Shown piece by piece: positions 1-6,795 of a stretch of DNA of 26,602 nt; within the stretch, counting starts at the first letter, position 1, and each line of letters opens with the position of its first letter. Origin of the DNA: Desulfurobacterium sp. (GTDB lineage: Bacteria; Aquificota; Aquificia; Desulfurobacteriales; Desulfurobacteriaceae); the NCBI GenBank assembly GCA_026988135.1, contig JALSLT010000001.1, positions 1 to 26,602 on the forward strand, given 5' to 3'. Both the position numbers and the translations under genes were made by a program. The notes beneath the pieces are model-generated. The model saw nothing but the letters and a program-made list of their open reading frames with translations, made no database searches and was not told where the DNA came from.

Positions 1-246
1 AAAATAAAAATGTTAGCTAAAATAATGGGAATAAAAGAACTTTCTCTAACCCCATCCGGAAGATTGATACTGAAATTCGGTGAAAAAATCAAAATAGAAC
101 CCGACAAACTTGTAGAATATGTAACGAAAAATGGAGCGACATTCACACCGGACAAAACAATGTATATCGATTGCGGCGATACACTTGAATCCATACAGGA
201 AATCCTTGAAGAACTAAAGGAGAAAACAGGTGATAAAAAGAATTGA
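1..246 (+). CDS. mfd: Transcription-repair coupling factor Mfd, C-terminal end (partial)
   Basis: The frame is open from the first base and ends at 246, so this is the 3' end of a longer gene cut by the window edge. The roughly 80 visible residues match the C-terminal TRCF domain of Mfd: an 'IKMLAKIMGIKELSLTPSG' start, a beta strand ending 'LILKFGEKIKI', 'PDKLVEYV', and a final helix with 'ILEELKE'. Mfd displaces RNA polymerase stalled at DNA lesions and recruits UvrA; this domain regulates the motor. The call rests on pattern recognition of this domain only, because the helicase part is outside the window. The ATG at 10 is internal to the domain and should not be taken as a start. The last 17 nt overlap the hydrogenase large-subunit gene, so the two are probably cotranscribed. 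Confidence 0.8.
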   Translation, partial: KIKMLAKIMGIKELSLTPSGRLILKFGEKIKIEPDKLVEYVTKNGATFTPDKTMYIDCGDTLESIQEILEELKEKTGDKKN

Positions 247-1390
247 GATAGAACCTATTCCCCTTACGGAAGGACATTCAAAGCTTATACTCAAAGTGGA
301 CAAAAACATAATAGTTGAGGGATTTTATTACGCACTCGTGCCGGTTAGAGGATTTGGAACAATGCTTCTTGACAAAGAAGCCACATTCGCACCCATAGCA
401 GCTTCACGAATATGTGGAATGTGTCAGGCAGTCCATAGTATAGCCACCGCAAAAGCGATAGAGGACGCTTGCAACATAGAAATTCCCGAAACGGCCCAAA
501 AACTAAGAGAACTTATCAGCTTATCCGTCCGAGCATACAACCATCTCTTACACCACATACTAATCTCCGGAAACATGTTTAAAAACCCTCAGAAAAGACA
601 CACCTTTATAAAAAATGTTCAAAAAATAAGAAAAACCGTATCGTCCATACTTGAAACGGTGGGAGGAGGAATTATCCATCCATCAAACATTGTTATCGGC
701 GGTATTTCCTCACCTATAGAAACTCCGGTTAAAGAAAGACTTATCGCCTTAATCGAAGAAGCCGAAAAATTAGCCAAAGAAGAGATAGAAATATTTATCC
801 ATCATATCGAAAGACTATGGAAAGAACAAAAACTACCTGAAAATCTCGGAGAACATAAACTTCCTTTTATCACTTCCAAAGAGATTTCAAACGTTAGTAT
901 AAAAGAAATATACCCTCAGGAAATCTTCAACGAACTTCCTTTAAAAAGAGAAGCTACAAACACCATTATACTTATCAATGAAAATGGGGCAGAAACCGGA
1001 GTAAGAGCCAGGAAAATAAGAGAGGAAAGATATAAACCAAAAGGTGGAATAAAAGAACTTCACAAACTAAGAGCAGAAGAAATTCTTCTCTCATTAAAAA
1101 ACATAAAACGGATTCTTGAAACGGAAAAATTGGATAAAGAAACCAGAAACAAACAGTTCCCAACATCCGATAACGAAAAAGAAGGCGTAGGAATTGTCGA
1201 AGCCCCGCGAGGAGTTAATATACACAAAGTAAAAGTTGATAAATCCGGAAAGATAACATATTATGAGATTATAGTACCTACGGCTCTAAACATGATAGCC
1301 ATAGCGGAATCCCTAAAAGGGGAAAAAGTGGAATATGCGGAAATGATAGTTAGAGCATACGACCCTTGTATAGCATGTTCAACCCATTAA
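230..1390 (+). CDS. [NiFe] hydrogenase large subunit, group 3 FrhA-like
   Basis: This is the catalytic large subunit of a cytoplasmic [NiFe] hydrogenase, 386 aa. The four nickel ligands are visible: the N-terminal motif 'RICGMCQAVHS' (C62, C65) and the C-terminal motif 'DPCIACSTH' (C380, C383). Length and the order large-small-FrhB place it with group 3 (F420-type) enzymes. The start is GTG at 230 with AAGGAG seven bases upstream, inside the end of mfd. The protein stops directly after His386. In most hydrogenases this His (or Arg) is followed by a 15-30 residue tail that an endopeptidase removes after nickel insertion, so here the protein is made in already processed form. The same is known for H2-sensing hydrogenases, but the FrhG/FrhB partners here argue for a metabolic enzyme. 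The family call is firm; the electron acceptor is not known. Confidence 0.9.
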   Translation: MIKRIEIEPIPLTEGHSKLILKVDKNIIVEGFYYALVPVRGFGTMLLDKEATFAPIAASRICGMCQAVHSIATAKAIEDACNIEIPETAQKLRELISLSVRAYNHLLHHILISGNMFKNPQKRHTFIKNVQKIRKTVSSILETVGGGIIHPSNIVIGGISSPIETPVKERLIALIEEAEKLAKEEIEIFIHHIERLWKEQKLPENLGEHKLPFITSKEISNVSIKEIYPQEIFNELPLKREATNTIILINENGAETGVRARKIREERYKPKGGIKELHKLRAEEILLSLKNIKRILETEKLDKETRNKQFPTSDNEKEGVGIVEAPRGVNIHKVKVDKSGKITYYEIIVPTALNMIAIAESLKGEKVEYAEMIVRAYDPCIACSTH

Positions 1391-1404
1391 AAAGGGGGAA
1401 AATA

Positions 1405-2139
1405 TTGATCTACTCTTTCGACAACTTTGATAAAGAGATAAAAGTAAAATTGGGATTCTTCCACCTTTCAAGCTGCTCGGGGTGTCAGATAGCGTTCCTC
1501 GATATGTTTGAAGAACTACCGGATATCCTTGACACGGTAGAGATAGCTTACTCCAACATGTTAACTAACAGAAAAGAGATTCCGAAACTCAATGTGGCAT
1601 TTATCGAAGGAACATTTTCCATAGGATTTAAACACCATATTAAACTCATTAAAGAAATAAAGGAGAAAGCAGATATTATAGTTGCCATCGGCGGATGTGC
1701 CGCTTTTGGCGGAATTAGAAGACTTAATGTCGGTGCACAATCTCCACAACCTTCACACCAAGCATCCATTCCAATAACGGAACTTGATTATCTAAAAGGG
1801 AAAATAAAGTATGTAATACCGGGATGCCCCCCGAACCCATACTTTCTTTATAAATTCCTACTGGCACTACTTGAATTAAACGAAGAATTTTTAAGACCTT
1901 TTGAGCATATGGTGTTTTCAACATTTGCTTCCGGTTACGATATTCTCATGGAAGTGGTAAATAAGGGATTATGCACCGGTTGTGGAACTTGTATTTGCGC
2001 ATGTCCCACAAAAGCATTAGAATTTAGTAAGAGAACACAGCGACCCACATTTAACAAGCTTCTATGTGTCGGTTGCGGTTCATGCCTTGCGGGATGCCCG
2101 CAATCATTTAAGCCGTATCCACAGCCAGTATATGGATAA
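1405..2139 (+). CDS. [NiFe] hydrogenase small subunit, FrhG-like, with two ferredoxin clusters
   Basis: This is the electron-transfer small subunit paired with the preceding gene. The N-terminal part carries the proximal [4Fe-4S] ligands typical of small subunits: 'SSCSGCQ', 'GGCAAFGG' and 'PGCPPNP'. The C-terminal 60 residues hold two ferredoxin-type motifs, 'CTGCGTCICACP' and 'CVGCGSCLAGCP', giving three clusters in all as in FrhG. There is no Tat signal or membrane anchor, so the enzyme is cytoplasmic. The start is uncertain. An in-frame ATG lies at 1366 but would overlap the large-subunit gene by 25 nt. The TTG at 1405 follows a GGGGG Shine-Dalgarno-like run (1394-1398) by six bases, gives no overlap, and leaves a normal N-terminus before the first CxxC. 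An ATG at 1375 is a third option. Confidence 0.87.
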   Translation: MIYSFDNFDKEIKVKLGFFHLSSCSGCQIAFLDMFEELPDILDTVEIAYSNMLTNRKEIPKLNVAFIEGTFSIGFKHHIKLIKEIKEKADIIVAIGGCAAFGGIRRLNVGAQSPQPSHQASIPITELDYLKGKIKYVIPGCPPNPYFLYKFLLALLELNEEFLRPFEHMVFSTFASGYDILMEVVNKGLCTGCGTCICACPTKALEFSKRTQRPTFNKLLCVGCGSCLAGCPQSFKPYPQPVYG

Positions 2140-2148
2140 GGAGGTTTC

Positions 2149-3054
2149 ATGTTCGGATTATACAGACAGTTTACACTGGGAAGATATACAAAAGCTTTTA
2201 TCATAAAAGCCTCCGGGGAGGCATCGTCAAAAAATAACTTAAAAGCACTTATAAAAGAAGCTTTTAGAAAAGATTTAATAGACGGCATAATAGGCACAAG
2301 TTTGAATAAAAAAGAAGGCTTTGTTTCTCCAGTTTTTATAAAATGCGAGAAGGAAGTTGAAAAATTCGAACCGTTCTTTTTTATCCACGGAGGACAAAAC
2401 TCCCTACTAAAAAAGATAACCCAGAAATACTCCTTTGAAAAACTGGGCGTTGCCGGCCACTCTTGCGTTCTTGACGGAATCAATAAAATGCAATATTTCG
2501 GAATAGGAAGCAACTTTACAGTCACAAAATTCACTCTGAAAATAGGTATAGCTTGCATAGGTGCAATTTCCCTCGAAGGAATAAAGTGTCTATTAAAAGA
2601 AAAAAAGGTAAAAAATCCAGGTTTTAATGAAATTTTTCTTGAAAACAACAAAATTATATTAAAAAATAAATATGAGAAGTTTGATTTCTCTGCAAAAGAG
2701 TATTATTATTACTTGAATGAGGGATGCAAGGTTTGCATGAATCTTAGTTCAAGAGGTAGCGATATAACTTTCGTTCCCTCTTTAAGAAACGGTTATTCTC
2801 TCGTACTTGTTAGAAGCGCCAAAGCACTAAAACTCTTTGAGAATCCCGGCTTTTCTGTAAAAAAGGCCGAGAAAAGCGATATAGAAGAATTTGAAAGTTT
2901 GGCTAAAAATTTTCTAAAAAAGAACATAGAAACTATTCTTGAAAGAGCAGAATTTGGAATTCCATCAAACAAATGGGATGGAAACAGATTCGGAAGGTTT
3001 ACCGCACTATGGAACAACATATATGCCGAAAACATAGAAGAGGAGGTGTTTTAA
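2149..3054 (+). CDS. FrhB/FdhB-family F420 hydrogenase beta subunit homologue
   Basis: This 301-aa protein belongs to the FrhB/FdhB family, the flavin and [4Fe-4S] subunit that passes electrons from the hydrogenase core to coenzyme F420 in methanogens. Recognisable elements are 'HGGQNSLLKKI' followed by 'LGVAGHSCVLDGI' (the family's G-G and A-x-x-C region) and 'GCKVCMNLSSRGSDI', corresponding to the CxxC-D-F...AD motif near the flavin. It is a diverged member; for example the usual 'DF' after CxxC is 'NL' here. A strong Shine-Dalgarno (AAGGAGG) precedes the ATG, nine bases after the small-subunit stop. The operon position makes it the output module of this hydrogenase. Whether the acceptor is F420, another deazaflavin, NAD(P), ferredoxin or a pterin-linked enzyme cannot be read from the sequence. 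Confidence 0.78.
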   Translation: MFGLYRQFTLGRYTKAFIIKASGEASSKNNLKALIKEAFRKDLIDGIIGTSLNKKEGFVSPVFIKCEKEVEKFEPFFFIHGGQNSLLKKITQKYSFEKLGVAGHSCVLDGINKMQYFGIGSNFTVTKFTLKIGIACIGAISLEGIKCLLKEKKVKNPGFNEIFLENNKIILKNKYEKFDFSAKEYYYYLNEGCKVCMNLSSRGSDITFVPSLRNGYSLVLVRSAKALKLFENPGFSVKKAEKSDIEEFESLAKNFLKKNIETILERAEFGIPSNKWDGNRFGRFTALWNNIYAENIEEEVF

Positions 3055-3055
3055 A

Positions 3056-3334
3056 ATGGTTATTACACAAGAACTGAAAATGAAAGCCGAAGTAATAAAA
3101 GTCCTGGGGCACCCGGAAAGACTCGCTATTTTGATGCTACTTTCAGATGGAGAGAGATGTGTAAAGGAACTGAAAGAAGAACTCGGAATATCGCAACCTA
3201 AGGTTTCACAACATGTTGGAATAATGAAAGAGCTTGGAATTCTTAACTTCAGGAAGGAAGGGACAAAAGTCCTCTATTCAATAGGTGACAATCGCATTAG
3301 AAAATTTTTGGACATTTTTGTAAACGCTCAATAG
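3056..3334 (+). CDS. ArsR/SmtB-type winged-helix transcriptional regulator
   Basis: This 92-aa protein has the complete ArsR-family winged helix: 'LGHPERLAILMLLSDGERCVKEL', then recognition helix 'ISQPKVSQHVGIMKELGIL' and the wing 'RKEGTKVLYSI'. Such proteins repress operons and release DNA on binding a metal or a redox or other signal. The ATG lies two bases after the stop of the FrhB-like gene and uses the AGGAGGTG inside that gene's end, so it is the last gene of the hydrogenase operon. The classical alpha-3 metal site (ELCVCD) is reduced to a single Cys in 'ERCVKE', so metal sensing at that site is unlikely; a non-metal or redox signal is possible. Control of its own operon is inferred from position only. 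Confidence 0.88.
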   Translation: MVITQELKMKAEVIKVLGHPERLAILMLLSDGERCVKELKEELGISQPKVSQHVGIMKELGILNFRKEGTKVLYSIGDNRIRKFLDIFVNAQ

Positions 3335-3342
3335 AAAAGTAA

Positions 3343-3368
3343 TTTTAGGGGGATATATCCCCCTAAAA
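3343..3368. terminator. Perfect 26-bp palindrome, probable bidirectional terminator
   Basis: The bases form a perfect inverted repeat, TTTTAGGGGG, a short ATATAT centre, then CCCCCTAAAA. It lies between the convergent stop codons of the ArsR gene and the PerR-like gene. The GC core with flanking A/T tracts suits a rho-independent terminator read from either side, though the T tract after the stem is interrupted on both strands. Confidence 0.7.
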
Positions 3369-3375
3369 AATATTT

Positions 3376-3801
3376 TTAATGTTGGCACTTATCGCATATT
3401 CCATAACATGTTAGTTCACATTTTTCGGCACTCAGGTTCATCTCTTTTAACTTTTCAATGTCAATTTTCACCTTGCAATCTATATCTATAACTCTCCCGC
3501 ATTTGTTACAGATAAAATGACTGTGAGGTTTTACATTTCCATCAAATCTTGCTATTCCGTTTACTGTAGCTACCTTTGTTGCAAGATCCACCTTTTCCAG
3601 ATTTGTAAGTGTTCTATAAACCGTAGCAAGAGAAATCCCTGCAAATTTACTTCTTAACGCTTCATAAATGTCCTCTGCCGACGGGTGATCACAGCGACTA
3701 ACAAGTTCTCTGTAAATCGCAACTCTTTGAGGAGTCACCTTCATTCCCTTAGCTCTTGTAAATTCTTTAAATTTCTCAACAAGTCTATCTACCATTTCCA
3801 T
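3376..3801 (-). CDS. perR: Fur-family peroxide-type regulator, PerR-like
   Basis: This Fur-superfamily repressor has the winged helix with 'VTPQRVAIYREL' and 'SLATVYRTL', and two structural zinc CxxC pairs (C98/C101 and C136/C139). With Met1 at 3801, the regulatory metal ligands of Bacillus PerR (H37, D85, H91, H93, D104) all appear with a constant +2 offset at H39, D87, H93, H95 and D106. The Asp at the last position, in 'GRVIDID', is the PerR-type residue where Fur proteins usually have Glu. This supports Fe(II)-dependent peroxide sensing by histidine oxidation. A longer reading from GTG at 3810 exists, but AAGGAG at 3809-3814 sits seven bases from the ATG at 3801 and decides for the shorter form (141 aa). 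In a hydrogen-using anaerobe or microaerophile, targets would be peroxide defence and iron genes; none are visible here. Confidence 0.85.
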   Translation of the reverse strand: MEMVDRLVEKFKEFTRAKGMKVTPQRVAIYRELVSRCDHPSAEDIYEALRSKFAGISLATVYRTLTNLEKVDLATKVATVNGIARFDGNVKPHSHFICNKCGRVIDIDCKVKIDIEKLKEMNLSAEKCELTCYGICDKCQH

Positions 3802-3894
3802 AAGTCTCACTCCTTACACGAAATTTAATTAAATATCTTCAAATAATAAAAACTATTAAGTCATCATTATCAGAAGCTAACATCTTTCAATTTA

Positions 3895-3916
3895 TGAAAA
3901 TGTTAAAATATTTTCA
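3895..3916. promoter_or_regulatory. Inverted repeat in the perR/small-gene divergent region
   Basis: TGAAAAT and ATTTTCA form a perfect 7-bp inverted repeat with an 8-bp spacer between perR and the divergent small membrane protein gene. Nearby at 3863-3871 is ATCATTATC, a half-site like those in Fur/PerR operators. Either could be an operator for autoregulation. The region is very AT-rich, so chance repeats are likely and the call is weak. Confidence 0.25.
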
Positions 3917-3952
3917 AGGAAGTTAAAATTCAACTAATTATAGAGGATAAAA

Positions 3953-4201
3953 ATGAGTATTGAATCTGTATCCCTTGCCATAATAGCAACATGCATGTTA
4001 ATTATAACAGTTTCCATAATAGTCCTGACTATCATTTCCTATTCCTTGTTGCAAAAGATAGGAAAACTTATAGACAAAACAGAAGCAGAAGTAATTTCTT
4101 CCGTTAAAAATCTGAAAAAAAACCTCGAACCTTTTACGGAAACTTTCAGAGGATTTGCAGCAATAGCAAAATTTATAACCGGAAGAAAGAGAGGCAAGTA
4201 A
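3953..4201 (+). CDS. Small membrane-anchored protein, DUF948-like
   Basis: This 82-aa protein has one strongly hydrophobic segment at about residues 7-34, then a basic and acidic helix ('LIDKTEAEVISSVKNLKKNLEP') and a basic tail 'GRKRGK'. The layout, one N-terminal transmembrane helix followed by an amphipathic or coiled helix, resembles DUF948-type proteins, but no conserved functional motif is present. The start ATG follows AGAGGA by five bases. Its stop lies only 11 bases from the stop of the convergent gyrB gene. The function is unknown; a structural or envelope-tethered role is only a guess. Confidence 0.65.
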   Translation: MSIESVSLAIIATCMLIITVSIIVLTIISYSLLQKIGKLIDKTEAEVISSVKNLKKNLEPFTETFRGFAAIAKFITGRKRGK

Positions 4202-4212
4202 TCCCTTTCTTC

Positions 4213-6621
4213 CTATATATCAAGATTTCTAACCTCTTTTGCGAACTTTTGAATAAACTCTCTCCTCGGTTCAACTTTATCACCCATTAGAATAGTAAAT
4301 ATATCATCAGCACCAACGGCATCTTCAACAGATACCTTTAAAAGAGTTCTGTTTTCCGAAGTCATAGTTGTTTCCCACAACTGTTCGGGATTCATCTCTC
4401 CCAAACCTTTGTAACGTTGAATATAGATACCTTCTTTCCCTGCTTTTATAATAAAATTAAACAGTTCATCTATAGTTGAAAATTGATGAATCACACCTTT
4501 TTTCTTAACTCTATAAGGTGGATTCCCTATTAATTCCCTAATCTGTCTTTTTAAAGCTCTTCCTCTTTTAAATAGATCGGAAATAAGAAACTTCTCATCA
4601 ACAACAACCGTTTTTGTCAAATAGTTATCATAGGGAAGATCTATTTCTATAAAGAAACCCGTTGCTTCTTTATTCTCTTCCACTCTAATGTCACAATCCT
4701 TTAAACTTTCAGGAAAGTTACCCTTTATAAGATTAGCAAGCTCTCTTGCCGTATTTTCATTATAAAGCATTTTATAGTCAGCTTGCGCTCTTAACAATGC
4801 ATTTACAATCTCCCTATCTCTTTTACGAGAAAGAATGGAAACTATATTATTCAGCTCCATAACTTTATCGAAAACTTTTATTGCTCCGTCCTTTTCCATC
4901 TCCTTACCATCCTTATCAAGAACGGCAAGAGAATCAAAGGCAAAATTCACAACAACCTTTTCAAGTTCGGCATCCGACTTTATATACATCTCTTTTTTTC
5001 CTTTTTTAACACGATAAAGAGGAGGCTGAGCTATAAAGAGATACCCTTTCTCAACTATTTCCGGAAACTGCCTAAAGAAAAACGTAAGAAGAAGTGTTCT
5101 AATGTGAGCTCCATCAACATCAGCATCTGTCATAATTATTATTTTGTGATATCTTAACTTTGAAATATCAAAATGGGAACCTACTCCTGTCCCAAGAGCT
5201 GTTATTATAGTTTTAATTTCATCATTGGAAAGAACTTTCTCTATCCTTGCCTTTTCAACATTTATTATCTTTCCTTTAAGAGGAAGTATCGCCTGAAATC
5301 TTCTATCCCTTCCTTGCTTAGCGCTACCTCCGGCAGAATCTCCCTCTACCAGATAGAGCTCCGCTTTTTCCGGATCTTTTTCGGAACAATCCGCAAGCTT
5401 ACCTGGAAGCGAGAACTCTTCAAGAGCACCTTTCCTTCTCGTCATTTCTCTTGCTCTCTTTGCGGCTTCTCTCGCCCTTGCAGCGGTTATAACCTTTTCT
5501 CCTATTTTTCTTCCTATATCGGGTCTTTCATTTAAAAACGCCGTCAACTTCTCATAAACTATGGAAGTAACAACAGGCTTCACTTCTGAATTCCCCAATT
5601 TTGCTTTGGTCTGACCCTCAAATTGAGGATTCGGAACTTTAACGGAGATAACAACCATAAGGCCTTCTCTCACATCATCCCCGGTTATTGAAATTTTTGT
5701 ATTTTTCGGAATAAGGTTATTTTCTTCTATAAATTTTGTCACCGCCCTTGTAAGAGCAGACCTAAAACCCGAAACATGGGTACCACCTTCACGAGTATTG
5801 ATATTATTAACAAAACTGAAGATTTGTTCCGTATAAGTTGAGTTATACTGGAGAGAAACTTCCACAATAATATCGTTCTTTATTCCCTCTATATAAACAG
5901 GCTCGGGGAATAAAGGACCTTTTTTCTCATTTACTTTATTAACAAATTCGATAATACCACCTTCATAGTAGAACACATTTTTTTTAAGAGATTCTTCCCT
6001 TTCATCTGAGATAATTATCTTTAACCCCTTATTAAGAAAAGCAAGCTCCCTCAATCTATTTGCCAAAACATCCCAACTGAACTCGGTAACTTCAAAAATT
6101 TCCGGGTCCGGCTTAAAAGTGATTATCGTACCCCTTTTATGAGTCTCCCCTATAGATGAAAAAGTGGTAACTGGCTTTCCTTTCTCATAGGTTTGCTTAT
6201 AAACCTTCCCATCTTTATGAACTTCAACAATCAACCATTCGGAAAGAGCATTAACAACAGAAACCCCAACACCGTGAAGTCCTCCGGAGTATTGGTAAGC
6301 TTCTTTTTCAAATTTTCCTCCGGCATGTAAAACCGTTAAAACAATTTCAGCAGCAGGTTTTCCATGTTCTGGATGAATGTCAACGGGAATACCCCTTCCA
6401 TTATCGGCAACGGTTACAGAATTGTCTTCGTGAATCGTAATTTCTATTTCAGTACAATATCCTGCGAGAGCCTCATCAACACTATTATCCACAACCTCAA
6501 AAACAAGATGATGTAACCCGTAAGCACCGGTATCCCCTATGTACATTCCGGGCCTCTTTCTAACAGCTTCAAGACCCTCAAGCACTTTTATAGCAGAAGC
6601 ATCATATTTCTTTTCAGACAT
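4213..6621 (-). CDS. gyrB: DNA gyrase subunit B
   Basis: GyrB (802 aa) is the ATPase subunit of gyrase, which introduces negative supercoils with GyrA. The GHKL ATPase motifs are clear: 'EVVDNSVDEALAGY', 'DNGRGIPVDIH', 'LHAGGKF' and 'GLHGVGVSVVNALS'. The TOPRIM domain has 'EGDSAGGSAKQGRDRRFQA' and 'MTDADVDGAHIRTLLLTF', and the C-terminus has 'QRYKGLGEMNPEQLWETTM'. The length is close to E. coli GyrB (804 aa) rather than the roughly 640 aa of many bacteria; the extra residues fall between the TOPRIM motifs and the C-terminal RYKGLGE block, as in the E. coli-type insertion. The ATG at 6621 follows GGAGG with suitable spacing. ParE is similar, but the 'QRYKGLGEMN' and insertion pattern favour gyrase. 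The tRNA-Thr gene lies 83 bases upstream in the same direction. Confidence 0.97.
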   Translation of the reverse strand: MSEKKYDASAIKVLEGLEAVRKRPGMYIGDTGAYGLHHLVFEVVDNSVDEALAGYCTEIEITIHEDNSVTVADNGRGIPVDIHPEHGKPAAEIVLTVLHAGGKFEKEAYQYSGGLHGVGVSVVNALSEWLIVEVHKDGKVYKQTYEKGKPVTTFSSIGETHKRGTIITFKPDPEIFEVTEFSWDVLANRLRELAFLNKGLKIIISDEREESLKKNVFYYEGGIIEFVNKVNEKKGPLFPEPVYIEGIKNDIIVEVSLQYNSTYTEQIFSFVNNINTREGGTHVSGFRSALTRAVTKFIEENNLIPKNTKISITGDDVREGLMVVISVKVPNPQFEGQTKAKLGNSEVKPVVTSIVYEKLTAFLNERPDIGRKIGEKVITAARAREAAKRAREMTRRKGALEEFSLPGKLADCSEKDPEKAELYLVEGDSAGGSAKQGRDRRFQAILPLKGKIINVEKARIEKVLSNDEIKTIITALGTGVGSHFDISKLRYHKIIIMTDADVDGAHIRTLLLTFFFRQFPEIVEKGYLFIAQPPLYRVKKGKKEMYIKSDAELEKVVVNFAFDSLAVLDKDGKEMEKDGAIKVFDKVMELNNIVSILSRKRDREIVNALLRAQADYKMLYNENTARELANLIKGNFPESLKDCDIRVEENKEATGFFIEIDLPYDNYLTKTVVVDEKFLISDLFKRGRALKRQIRELIGNPPYRVKKKGVIHQFSTIDELFNFIIKAGKEGIYIQRYKGLGEMNPEQLWETTMTSENRTLLKVSVEDAVGADDIFTILMGDKVEPRREFIQKFAKEVRNLDI

Positions 6622-6683
6622 CCAAATCCTCCGACAAAAAGAAAAATTAAAGTTTAACTGGATAAATGTTAAAAACGGATTTA

Positions 6684-6692
6684 ATTATAACA
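6684..6692 (-). promoter_or_regulatory. Extended -10 promoter for gyrB
   Basis: On the minus strand the sequence TGTTATAAT contains a perfect TATAAT (6684-6689) preceded by the TGn extension. It sits between the 3' end of tRNA-Thr and gyrB, which would give a leader of about 55 nt with a GGAGG ribosome site. No good -35 is present, consistent with an extended -10. gyrB could also be cotranscribed from the tRNA promoter. Confidence 0.45.
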
Positions 6693-6704
6693 TTATCATA
6701 GAAA

Positions 6705-6781
6705 TGGTGCCGGCGAAGGGACTTGAACCCTTGACCTGGGCATTACGAGTGCCCCGCTCTTGCCACCTGAGCTACACCGGC
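6705..6781 (-). tRNA. tRNA-Thr (anticodon CGU)
   Basis: The reverse complement begins GCCGGUGUAGCUCAG and ends in GUUCAAGUCC...GCCGGCACCA, a complete cloverleaf of 77 nt with CCA encoded. The acceptor stem GCCGGUG pairs with the 3' CGCCGGC side with a G-U pair. The anticodon stem GGGCA/UGCCC encloses the loop CUCGUAA, so the anticodon is CGU and reads the threonine codon ACG. The T loop is the usual GUUCAAGUC form. The 5' end is 14 bases from the truD start codon on the opposite strand. Confidence 0.96.
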
Positions 6782-6795
6782 ATGGAGAAAAGCAA

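Noticed and set aside
1366..1404. ATG start of the hydrogenase small subunit at 1366
   Set aside because: It overlaps the large-subunit gene by 25 bases and lacks a good ribosome site; TTG at 1405 follows a GGGGG run and fits the family N-terminus. Not fully excluded.
3378..3395. TTGGCAC...CGCAT resembling a sigma54 -24/-12 promoter
   Set aside because: The GG-to-GC spacing is about eight bases instead of ten, and the site is inside the coding end of the PerR-like gene between convergent genes.
5173..5535. 120-aa plus-strand frame opposite gyrB
   Set aside because: It is a shadow of the gyrB codons on the other strand with no recognisable domain and no ribosome site.
6760..6795. Upstream ATG for truD at 6760
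   Set aside because: It lies inside the tRNA-Thr gene on the opposite strand; the ATG at 6796 has a ribosome site and a family-like N-terminus.
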